Shown piece by piece: positions 16,301-23,784 of a stretch of 36,361 nucleotides of DNA. The first letter of the stretch is position 1; every line of letters starts with the position of its first letter. This DNA is from Lachnospiraceae bacterium UBA7179 (GTDB taxonomy: Bacteria > Bacillota > Clostridia > Lachnospirales > Lachnospiraceae), in assembly GCA_002491195.1 (NCBI GenBank), contig DKVL01000052.1, positions 1 through 36,361 of the forward strand, written 5' to 3'. The translations under genes and the position numbers were made by a program. Under the pieces are notes generated by a model, which was not told where the DNA came from, did not search any database, and saw only the letters and a program-made list of their open reading frames with translations.

Positions 16301-16329
16301 TTGTAATTAGAAATTGCGCAATGTATAAT
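16301..16329 (+). promoter_or_regulatory. Promoter of the AAA-MoxR-VWA transcript
   Basis: TTGTAA at 16301-16306, a 17-base spacer and perfect TATAAT at 16324-16329, about 55 bases before the AAA ATPase start. The spacer contains the perfect palindrome ATTGCGCAAT (16313-16322), a good position for a repressor operator. All genes from 16384 to 27304 follow on the same strand with small gaps. Confidence 0.6.
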
Positions 16330-16383
16330 AAAGTAGAGTGATTAATGTTGTGGAAAATATATGCGAAAGGGCGTTAAAGGAGA

Positions 16384-17955
16384 ATGAAATATTTCAATAC
16401 GGAGGGATCTTGCAGACCAGAAGAACACTATATGGTAAATCTAAATAAGAGGCTTGAAACAATAAAAAAATTTCTGGTCGACAGAAAAAGCTATTTCGTA
16501 ATCAACAAAGGGCGGCAGTTTGGAAAGACAACGACACTAGAAGCACTGGAAAGTTATCTGAGTGAGGAATATATTGACATATCGCTGGATTTTCAGTTGA
16601 TGGGAACGAAAGATTTTGCGGACGAGACTGCATTTGCGCGATCTTTTCGCAGGGATATCTTGATGGCTCTGGAAGATGTAGATGACCAGATCACTCTGCC
16701 GCAGACATTATCAGAGAACGCTGAGTATGGGTTAAAGGAACTGTTTATCGATCTGAGCAGCATGTGTAAAAATAGTCCGCGCCCGATCGTACTGATGATC
16801 GATGGGGTTGACAGTGCGAGCAACAATCAGGTGTTTATTGATTTCCTGGCGCAGCTTAGGGGATATTATCTGAAGCGGAATAAGAGGCCAATTTTTCATT
16901 CGGTAATCCTTGCAGGTGTTTATAATATCAAAAACTTAAAACTGAAACTGCGCCCTGAGTCAGAGCATCAATACAACAGTCCATGGAACATTGCTGCTGA
17001 TTTTGACATTGATATGAGTTTTTCCGCTGGACAGATTGCATCGATGCTGGAAACGTATGAAGCAGACTATCATACTGGAATGGATATTCCGGGTGTGGCA
17101 GAGGAAATCTATCAGTATACTTCCGGATATCCTGTCCTTGTCTCGTCAATATGCAAGCGCATCGATGAAAAGATTGTCGGAAGCAGCGGTTTTGAAAATC
17201 CGGATCAAGCCTGGTCAAAGGAAGGTGTGGCAAAAGCAGTTACAGAGATGTTAAAGGAGAGCACGCCATTATTCGAGAGCATGGCAAAACAGCTTGACCA
17301 GTACAAGGAACTGTACACCATGATTGAAAGCATACTGTATCAGGGCAGGAGGATACCGTTTAGTCCTGACGAAAAATCGGTCAGTATTGGTGTCATGTTT
17401 GGTTTTCTGACAGAAAAAAATGGCCAGGTTGCGATTGCAAACCGCATTTTTGAGATGTATCTGCTGAATCTCTTTATGACAAAGGAGGCGCTTGCAAGTG
17501 AGGTATATATAAAAGGCGGGAATGACAGACCTCAATTTATCAAGGATCACAGACTGGACATGGACCTGGTTCTGGAAAAGTTTGTGCAATACTTTGATGA
17601 GATCTACAACAAAAAGGATGCAGATTTTATTGAAAAATATGGACGGAAATTTTTCCTGCTATATTTAAAGCCCATCATTAATGGCACAGGGAATTATTAC
17701 ATCGAGGCGCAGACCAGAGATGAACGGCGGACGGATATTATTGTCGATTATCTTGGGGAGCAGTTCATTGTCGAGTTAAAAATCTGGCATGGCAGAGAAT
17801 ACAATGAGCGAGGTGAAAAGCAGCTTACAGAGTATCTGGATTATTTCCACAAAAATAAGGGCTATATGCTCAGTTTTAATTTTAACAATGAAAAAGAAAT
17901 CGGCGTGAGAGAGATACAGGTTTGTGGGAAGACCATTGTGGAGGCAGTCGTGTAA
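16384..17955 (+). CDS. AAA ATPase with C-terminal PD-(D/E)XK nuclease-like domain (AAA-ATPase_like/DUF1703)
   Basis: A 523-residue two-domain protein. The N-terminal P-loop is GRQFGKTT (residues 43-50) and the Walker B region is IVLMIDGVDSAS (Asp140, Asp143). The C-terminal domain carries TDIIVDY then FIVELKIW, i.e. Asp451, Glu464 and Lys466 of a PD-(D/E)XK site. This family is abundant and multi-copy in anaerobic gut bacteria, often near mobile DNA; its role is unknown, with DNA processing or defence suggested. AAAGGAGA precedes the ATG. A relic of a second copy lies 136 bases upstream, implying that this gene recently duplicated or inserted. Confidence 0.88.
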   Translation: MKYFNTEGSCRPEEHYMVNLNKRLETIKKFLVDRKSYFVINKGRQFGKTTTLEALESYLSEEYIDISLDFQLMGTKDFADETAFARSFRRDILMALEDVDDQITLPQTLSENAEYGLKELFIDLSSMCKNSPRPIVLMIDGVDSASNNQVFIDFLAQLRGYYLKRNKRPIFHSVILAGVYNIKNLKLKLRPESEHQYNSPWNIAADFDIDMSFSAGQIASMLETYEADYHTGMDIPGVAEEIYQYTSGYPVLVSSICKRIDEKIVGSSGFENPDQAWSKEGVAKAVTEMLKESTPLFESMAKQLDQYKELYTMIESILYQGRRIPFSPDEKSVSIGVMFGFLTEKNGQVAIANRIFEMYLLNLFMTKEALASEVYIKGGNDRPQFIKDHRLDMDLVLEKFVQYFDEIYNKKDADFIEKYGRKFFLLYLKPIINGTGNYYIEAQTRDERRTDIIVDYLGEQFIVELKIWHGREYNERGEKQLTEYLDYFHKNKGYMLSFNFNNEKEIGVREIQVCGKTIVEAVV

Positions 17956-17984
17956 AAAATTTCTATATTTGGAGGTTTGAGAAA

Positions 17985-19973
17985 ATGGACACAACACCGG
18001 TTTATGAACTGCGCGAGCGTCTTCGCGCGGCAGCTTTGGCGGGGACAAATCTGTTGTCTGAGGATTTTCGGTTGAAACGTGCATATGAGTCTTTTCAGTC
18101 GCTGGAAAAAGTTTCTCTAGTATTTGCAAAGATAGGACAATCGACTGGACAGCTCTTGTCGCCAGAGTGCCATAGTCCACAGAGTATGTTACTTGAAACA
18201 ATCTCATTGGTGGATTCTGTCGTCTGCACACTCGCGGCGGTGGACATGGCGGGAAAAGTCGAACCCGTGGGGCTCCTAGACCTGGACACAGACGGCACGA
18301 TCGTCGATGTGCCGTATTCTGTGCTGACAAAGCTGCTGGAGGCACTGACAATGCCGGGGGGCAGCCATTACGCAACGGTGTGTGACACACAGGAAAAACA
18401 CCCGGAGTTTTTTAGGGATTACCGCGTAAAAAATGCATTAGTGCAAGCGCTGGGATCGTGCAATGCGGATATTGCAGATAAAGCGGAACAGTTGTTGACC
18501 AAAGAGAGCGACCGGTCGGTGCTGCCCGTGTTGTACAGGGATTTTGATCCGAAGGGCGAGAAAGAGATGGCACGCCGTGTACGAGTGATCAGCAGGATTG
18601 GCAAAGCTCGGGCAAATGCATTTTATGTCAGGATGCTTGGCGAGGCGCAGAAGGATGTGCGATTGGAATTAATTGATGCACTTCGCTATGACTCGCGCAA
18701 TCTACCACTGCTTTTTGAGCTGTCCAGGACAGAAAAAGGAAAAAACAAGGATAAGGTCTATGAGATTCTCACAGAGATACAAGATGAGAGGGTGAAAGAT
18801 TTTTTTGAGAAACTGGCAGAGAAAAAGCTGCAGACAGTTCTAAAATATATAAGGAATGCAGTGACGGACTGGTCGGCAGAACTGATGGCTGATATTTGTG
18901 AAACATTTATCGAACTTCTTGGCACAGTCGACAGTGCTTCGGAAAAGAAAAAGCAGGATTTATTAGAGAGATTGTGCAATATTGTGCGGGCACTGTTTGG
19001 AAAAGGAGGGGCACGGATCTGTGCTTGCTACAGGAAGCTGCTTGCACAAAAGGAAGTGATCAATGCACTGTTAAGTGAAACATGGTCCAAATCAAAATAT
19101 GCAGATTATGGGCGCAATACGATACAGTATGGTATATTGACGCCTGGTGTGGACTGGTATGGAACAGAAGAACTGGATATTGAAGCTGCGCTGGGGAAGG
19201 TTTTGCACCATTCCATAATTGTCAATCCAGATCCAGAGCTACAGGCGCTTGCTTTGGAATTATACCAGGATGGAAATCCGGAAAAAGCAAATGTGAATTT
19301 TTTGCCTGCGGCGGCGACGGTAAAGTTTTCTCAGGAAACTTTCGCTGAAGAGAGTTGTACAGATTGGCTTGAGCGGCAGATTCCGGAGAAAGAGCTGCTC
19401 ATGTCCGGAAATGAAGGAAAGCGCATGAAGGCAGTCATTGAAGCAGCAGACTATATCCGGTGGACTGAGAATGGCTATAAATTGTATGGCGAATATATAG
19501 ATGTTTATTTTATAAACAGTAAAAATAAAAGTGTTGAGAGGCCGTTCAAACTGCCGAATGCAAAAGAGATCATACGGTGGTTTGCAAAATATGGTACTTC
19601 GCAGGCGGTTAACAGAATCCTGGCAAAATTTGTACCTTTAGCGGACAAAGCGCTGCGCAGGGAGATGGGAGCGTATTTCTACAGGAAAGCGTTGACTTGC
19701 CTGGATAATCAACGGTATAATCTTGTACTATATATGAAAATTTTTGGATGGACAAACTATAACGATCTGGCCGTAAGCGCTGTAAAAAATGATCCGTCTA
19801 TTTCGTCAGGAGAGTTGTATAACTGGCTGGTGATGTTGTCTAAAGATAAGGATGAAACCATGAAGGAGCTGCGGGCGATCAGCCGTATGGTAAAAAGCGG
19901 GGAAATAAAGGCAGATCAATTAGATCTGGAGGATCTGCAAAGCAGAATGGAGCTATGGTATCAGAGAAGTTGA
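17985..19973 (+). CDS. Large helical (HEAT-like) protein, paralogue 2 of 3
   Basis: A 662-residue homologue of the proteins at 11868 and 19986. The N-terminal 180 residues are closest to paralogue 3, sharing YELRERLRAA, AGTNLLSEDFRLKRAYE and GQLLSPEC. DFDPKGEKEMARRVRVIS, RTEKGKNKDKVYE and LFGKGGARICACYRKLL are also conserved. It has no signal peptide or catalytic motif. The start at 17985 follows TTGGAGG by 9 bases; upstream in-frame starts overlap the AAA gene. It ends 12 bases before paralogue 3, a tandem duplicate. A scaffold or client-binding role is inferred only. Confidence 0.85.
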   Translation: MDTTPVYELRERLRAAALAGTNLLSEDFRLKRAYESFQSLEKVSLVFAKIGQSTGQLLSPECHSPQSMLLETISLVDSVVCTLAAVDMAGKVEPVGLLDLDTDGTIVDVPYSVLTKLLEALTMPGGSHYATVCDTQEKHPEFFRDYRVKNALVQALGSCNADIADKAEQLLTKESDRSVLPVLYRDFDPKGEKEMARRVRVISRIGKARANAFYVRMLGEAQKDVRLELIDALRYDSRNLPLLFELSRTEKGKNKDKVYEILTEIQDERVKDFFEKLAEKKLQTVLKYIRNAVTDWSAELMADICETFIELLGTVDSASEKKKQDLLERLCNIVRALFGKGGARICACYRKLLAQKEVINALLSETWSKSKYADYGRNTIQYGILTPGVDWYGTEELDIEAALGKVLHHSIIVNPDPELQALALELYQDGNPEKANVNFLPAAATVKFSQETFAEESCTDWLERQIPEKELLMSGNEGKRMKAVIEAADYIRWTENGYKLYGEYIDVYFINSKNKSVERPFKLPNAKEIIRWFAKYGTSQAVNRILAKFVPLADKALRREMGAYFYRKALTCLDNQRYNLVLYMKIFGWTNYNDLAVSAVKNDPSISSGELYNWLVMLSKDKDETMKELRAISRMVKSGEIKADQLDLEDLQSRMELWYQRS

Positions 19974-19985
19974 AGGAGGAAAAGG

Positions 19986-21965
19986 ATGGATACAACACCG
20001 ATTTATGAACTGCGCGAGCGTCTTCGCGCGGCGGTTATGGCGGGGACAAATCTGTTGTCCGAGGATTTTCGGTTGAAACGTGCATATGAGGCGTTTCGAC
20101 CGTTGGAGGCGGCTTCGCCTGTTTTTGCCAAGGTAGGGCAGCTGACAGGGCAGCTTTTATCGCCGGACTGTCAGAATCCGCAGGGGGTGCTGCTCGACGC
20201 GATCACGCTGGCGGACGCTGTCATATGTACACTTGGGACAGTGGATGTGGCGGGGGAAGTTAATTTTACAGAAGCGATCAATGTGGATGTAAATGTAGGA
20301 AATCTGATTGTCAATGCACCCTACTCTGTGTTGAAAGAGCTGCTGGAGGCGTTGACGACATCGGGTGGCGGGCACTATGGATATGTGTGTGATATGCATG
20401 ATAACCACCCGGAACTTTTTCAGGATTACCGTGTGAAATACACGCTGGTGCAGGCGTTAGGCGCTTCCTATTCCGAACTGGCGGATCAGGTGGAACAATG
20501 GCTGATCGAAGATGACGATAGGACGATCCTGCCTGCATTGTATCAGAATTTCGATCCGAAGGGCAGGAAAGAGATGGTTCGCCGCGTGAGGGTGATCAGT
20601 GCGCTGGCTGGCGCCGGGGCAAATGATTTTTATGTCAAAATGCTTGACGAGGCACAGAAAGATGTACGCACGGAGTTGATTGATGCGCTTCGGCATGATC
20701 CGCAAAATGTCTCTCTGCTTTTTGATCTGTCAAAGACAGAGAAAGGGAAAAACAAGGATAAGGTCTTTGAACTGCTTGCCGCGGCCGAGACAAAGGAAGC
20801 TTCGGACTATTTTAAGGAGTTGGCAGGAAAAAAGCCGGATTCCGTTTTAAAATACCTGAAAAATTCAACAACGGACTGGGCTGCGGGACTTGTGGCTGAC
20901 CTGTGTGGGCAAACACTTGCCAAAATGGAGACCATTGATTCTGCCCCGGACGGGGAGAAACAGGCATTGTTACACAGGCTTCAGGATATTGTGAGGGCAT
21001 TGTTTGGAAAAGGCGGGGCGTGTATCTGTGAATGTTATAGAAAACTGCTCTCACAAAAAGAAAAAATCAACCGGCTGGATAGGGAAATACGACAGCATGG
21101 CGCCAGGGAACCGTGGCTGCGGTATGGGGTATTGTGTTATGATTCTGGCGGGCGGACATGGCAGCAGCTTACCAGGTATTTGCATGATCTGGAAGCGAAG
21201 GATACAGAGGCATTGTTGGGGAAAATTCTGCACCATTCCCTGATCGTGAATCCTGACCCGGATTTGCAGGCGCTTGCTTTGGAATTGTATCATGGCAAAG
21301 ATGTAAAAAAATCAAATATTACCTTTTTACCTGCCGCCGCTACGGTGAAAATTGCCGGAGACGAAGATTGCATGGACTGGCTGGAGGAACAGGTTACAGA
21401 GAAGAACATGCTGCGTGTTTCAAAGTTGTTGAAAGACCGCCTGAAAGTAGTCATCGAGGCTGCCGCCTATGTCAAGTGGAATCATAAAAAGAACAGTTAT
21501 GAATTTTATGGTTCTTTTATAGATGCTCCCGAGTACAGGGGCGCTGAACGCCTCATAAAATTACCGCACGCAAAGGAGATAATGGAATGGTTGAAAAAGC
21601 ATTCGTCGAAAGTGGTAGATGAGCTTTTGGCGCAGTGGGTTCCGTTGAATGACGAAGGTATGCGCCAAATGATGGGAGAGTATTTTTATACAAAGGCATT
21701 GATTACAGATGTCAGCTACGATTATCTGGAAAGCATGAAATTATGTGGCTGGACTGTATGCAAGGGATTAGGCGTCCGTTTTATAAAACAAAAGCAGGAT
21801 ATTCCAGCGTATGCTTTGAGCCGCTGGATGATGGATCTGCCGGGAAGCCGTGAGGCGGTTATGGAGGAAACGCGGACGATCTGCAGGATGCTTCGGGGCG
21901 GTGAACTGAAAGTGAAGAATCTGAATGTGGAAGAATTTGAGAAATACATGGATGAGTGGAGGTAA
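19986..21965 (+). CDS. Large helical (HEAT-like) protein, paralogue 3 of 3
   Basis: A 659-residue tandem paralogue of the preceding gene; the first 45 codons are almost identical at the DNA level. Shared blocks are YELRERLRAAVMAGTNLL, ILPALYQNFDPKGRKEM, LSKTEKGKNKDKVFE, LFGKGGACICECYRKLL and HHSLIVNPDPDLQALALELY. Residues 385-420 vary more between copies. It has a GGAGGAAAAGG ribosome site. The stop lies 2 bases before the MoxR ATG, and the MoxR ribosome site is inside this gene's last codons, so the two are translationally coupled. That ties the helical proteins to the MoxR ATPase. Confidence 0.85.
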   Translation: MDTTPIYELRERLRAAVMAGTNLLSEDFRLKRAYEAFRPLEAASPVFAKVGQLTGQLLSPDCQNPQGVLLDAITLADAVICTLGTVDVAGEVNFTEAINVDVNVGNLIVNAPYSVLKELLEALTTSGGGHYGYVCDMHDNHPELFQDYRVKYTLVQALGASYSELADQVEQWLIEDDDRTILPALYQNFDPKGRKEMVRRVRVISALAGAGANDFYVKMLDEAQKDVRTELIDALRHDPQNVSLLFDLSKTEKGKNKDKVFELLAAAETKEASDYFKELAGKKPDSVLKYLKNSTTDWAAGLVADLCGQTLAKMETIDSAPDGEKQALLHRLQDIVRALFGKGGACICECYRKLLSQKEKINRLDREIRQHGAREPWLRYGVLCYDSGGRTWQQLTRYLHDLEAKDTEALLGKILHHSLIVNPDPDLQALALELYHGKDVKKSNITFLPAAATVKIAGDEDCMDWLEEQVTEKNMLRVSKLLKDRLKVVIEAAAYVKWNHKKNSYEFYGSFIDAPEYRGAERLIKLPHAKEIMEWLKKHSSKVVDELLAQWVPLNDEGMRQMMGEYFYTKALITDVSYDYLESMKLCGWTVCKGLGVRFIKQKQDIPAYALSRWMMDLPGSREAVMEETRTICRMLRGGELKVKNLNVEEFEKYMDEWR

Positions 21966-21967
21966 AC

Positions 21968-23050
21968 ATGAGCGAAGAATTATTGAGACTGCCGGCAGAG
22001 CAGTTGTTTCAGAAGGAAATCGATGCATTGATTGCGGCGGAGAAGAATCCAGTCCCGACAGGGTGGAGAATGTCGCCGCAGTCTGTAAAGACGTATATCT
22101 GCGGCGGAAAGGTTGGAAAGACCGAGATCACGCCAAAATACATAGGGCACGAGCGTCTTGTGGAGATCGCAATATCAACGTTGGTGACAGACAGGGCACT
22201 GCTGTTGATCGGAGAGCCGGGAACAGCAAAAAGCTGGCTTTCCGAGCATCTGACTGCTGCCATCAACGGCGATTCCACAAAGGTAATACAGGGCACAGCA
22301 GGGACGACGGAAGAACAGATCAAGTACTCATGGAACTATGCGATGCTGATCGCGCAGGGACCATCCCATGCGGCCATGCTGAAAAGTCCGGTTTTCAACG
22401 CGATGGAGACAGGAACGATCGCGCGCGTTGAGGAGATTTCGCGCTGCGCCTCTGAGGTTCAGGACGCGTTGATCTCCATTTTGTCAGAAAAGAGAATCTC
22501 TGTCCCAGAGCTTTCTGTGGAAGTGGCTGCGAAAAAGGGATTTTCTGTGATCGCGACGGCAAACACGAGGGATAAAGGTGTCAATGAAATGTCGGCTGCA
22601 TTGAAGCGCCGCTTTAATATCGTCGTGCTTCCGGCGCCGGCGAATCTGGATTCTGAGATGGAGATTGTGAGGACAAGGGTGACACAGCTGTCAGAAAATC
22701 TCGATCTGAACGCAAAACAGCCCGCAGATGAGGTGATCGAGAAAGTGTGCACGATCTTTCGGGAACTGCGCAGCGGGGAGACGCTGGACCGCGCACAGAA
22801 GGTGAAGGGGACATCGGGCGTTCTCTCCACCGCAGAGGCGATATCGCTCCTGTGCAACAGCATGGCATTAGCGGGAAGCTTTGGAAACGGCACGATCACC
22901 AATGAGGATCTGGCAGCGGCCTTGCAGGGAGCCGTTATCAAGGACGAGGACAAAGATCAGGTGGCATGGAAGGAGTATCTTGAGAACGTCATGAAGAAGC
23001 GCGGCTCCGGGTGGCTGGGATTGTATAAGGCGTGTAAAGAGTTAGTGTAA
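21968..23050 (+). CDS. MoxR-family AAA+ ATPase
   Basis: A 360-residue AAA+ ATPase. Walker A is GEPGTAKS at residues 82-89, the Walker B acidic pair is Glu155-Glu156 in RVEEISRC, and ATANTRDKGVNEM gives the sensor 1 Asn. The arginine-rich LKRRFNIVVLPAP segment is the usual MoxR motif. MoxR ATPases work as chaperones with VWA proteins, for example inserting metal or remodelling a target. The start at 21968 follows GGAGG by 5 bases; an upstream GTG at 21956 is less likely. The VWA partner is encoded 3 kb downstream, on the same strand. Confidence 0.92.
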   Translation: MSEELLRLPAEQLFQKEIDALIAAEKNPVPTGWRMSPQSVKTYICGGKVGKTEITPKYIGHERLVEIAISTLVTDRALLLIGEPGTAKSWLSEHLTAAINGDSTKVIQGTAGTTEEQIKYSWNYAMLIAQGPSHAAMLKSPVFNAMETGTIARVEEISRCASEVQDALISILSEKRISVPELSVEVAAKKGFSVIATANTRDKGVNEMSAALKRRFNIVVLPAPANLDSEMEIVRTRVTQLSENLDLNAKQPADEVIEKVCTIFRELRSGETLDRAQKVKGTSGVLSTAEAISLLCNSMALAGSFGNGTITNEDLAAALQGAVIKDEDKDQVAWKEYLENVMKKRGSGWLGLYKACKELV

Positions 23051-23068
23051 AGAAAAGAGGTTTGTTGT

Positions 23069-23305
23069 ATGGGTGAACGGTTGACATGGGCGGAAATACA
23101 GAAAAAATATCCTGACCAGTGGGTTGGATTGGTTGATGTGGAATGGTATCCGGATAATACGGCAACTGTAAAGTCTGCAATTGTAAAATATACAGATAAA
23201 CCGAAAGATGAATTGACAATGATGATGTTGTGTGGAGAAGTTGAGGCAAGATATACAACGCCAGACAATCTATTTCAATTAGGAATGGTAGAGGTGCATG
23301 GATGA
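23069..23305 (+). CDS. Small hypothetical protein paired with the retropepsin-like gene
   Basis: A 78-residue protein: LTWAEIQKKYPDQWVGLVDVEW, then a strand-rich middle, ending TTPDNLFQLGMVEVHG. I know similar small proteins encoded directly before retropepsin-like genes in gut Clostridia but no named function. AAGAGG lies before the start. It overlaps the next gene by 4 bases (ATGA), so the two are co-translated. The DNA is visibly more AT-rich than moxR and DUF5682 on either side, which suggests that the pair was inserted. Confidence 0.8.
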   Translation: MGERLTWAEIQKKYPDQWVGLVDVEWYPDNTATVKSAIVKYTDKPKDELTMMMLCGEVEARYTTPDNLFQLGMVEVHG

Positions 23306-23763
23306 AGCAAATAATATTGGATTTAGACAAAAGCCAGCAAAGGCCTGTTGTGATGCTTGAAAATGGTCTGAAAGCACTTCTTGACACAGGTGCTTACATT
23401 CCTGTATGGGTTGGAGGAGAGCGAATACTGTCGGAAGGACTTGACGCGAAATTAGTAAAAAAGAATATTTCTTTTACAGGATTTGGCGGAACAGCATACG
23501 GCAATTTGTATCAAGTTACAATTCAAATTGGCGAATTGTTATATCCAAATATGCATATTATTGCCAGCAATGATTTTGAGGTACCTTTTCATATTATTTT
23601 GAGTGCGACGATGTTTTCTCATTTAATATACGAAATAGATGATTGGAACCACAAATTGAATATTACAATTCCAGATAGTGAAAGTTGTATTCGTAATCTC
23701 AGAGTGGTAGACCAAAATGGAAAATTATATGTTTTGTGTAATTCAAATGAGAGTAAGGAATAG
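23302..23763 (+). CDS. Retropepsin-like aspartyl protease
   Basis: A 153-residue protein with the aspartyl protease signature LLDTGAYIPVW (Asp28-Thr29-Gly30-Ala31), followed by ISFTGFGGTAYGNLYQVTIQIG and HIILSATMFSHLIYEID, which matches the retropepsin strand order with the second half ILSATMF where a hydrophobic-Gly motif is usual. Retropepsins act as homodimers, so a single Asp is expected. No reverse transcriptase or gag-like gene is nearby, so this is a domesticated bacterial protein. Its stop is 21 bases before the DUF5682 start. Substrate unknown. Confidence 0.78.
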   Translation: MKQIILDLDKSQQRPVVMLENGLKALLDTGAYIPVWVGGERILSEGLDAKLVKKNISFTGFGGTAYGNLYQVTIQIGELLYPNMHIIASNDFEVPFHIILSATMFSHLIYEIDDWNHKLNITIPDSESCIRNLRVVDQNGKLYVLCNSNESKE

Positions 23764-23784
23764 GGGAGGAAGCGGAAAGTTAGT

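Noticed and set aside
17776..18390. A 204-residue minus-strand open frame across the AAA gene end and helical paralogue 2
   Set aside because: Antisense to supported genes with odd composition (Pro, Arg, Cys, His) and no domain.
23302..23763. Retropepsin as evidence of a retroelement
   Set aside because: No reverse transcriptase, integrase or long terminal repeats nearby; bacterial retropepsin-like proteins are common as stand-alone genes.
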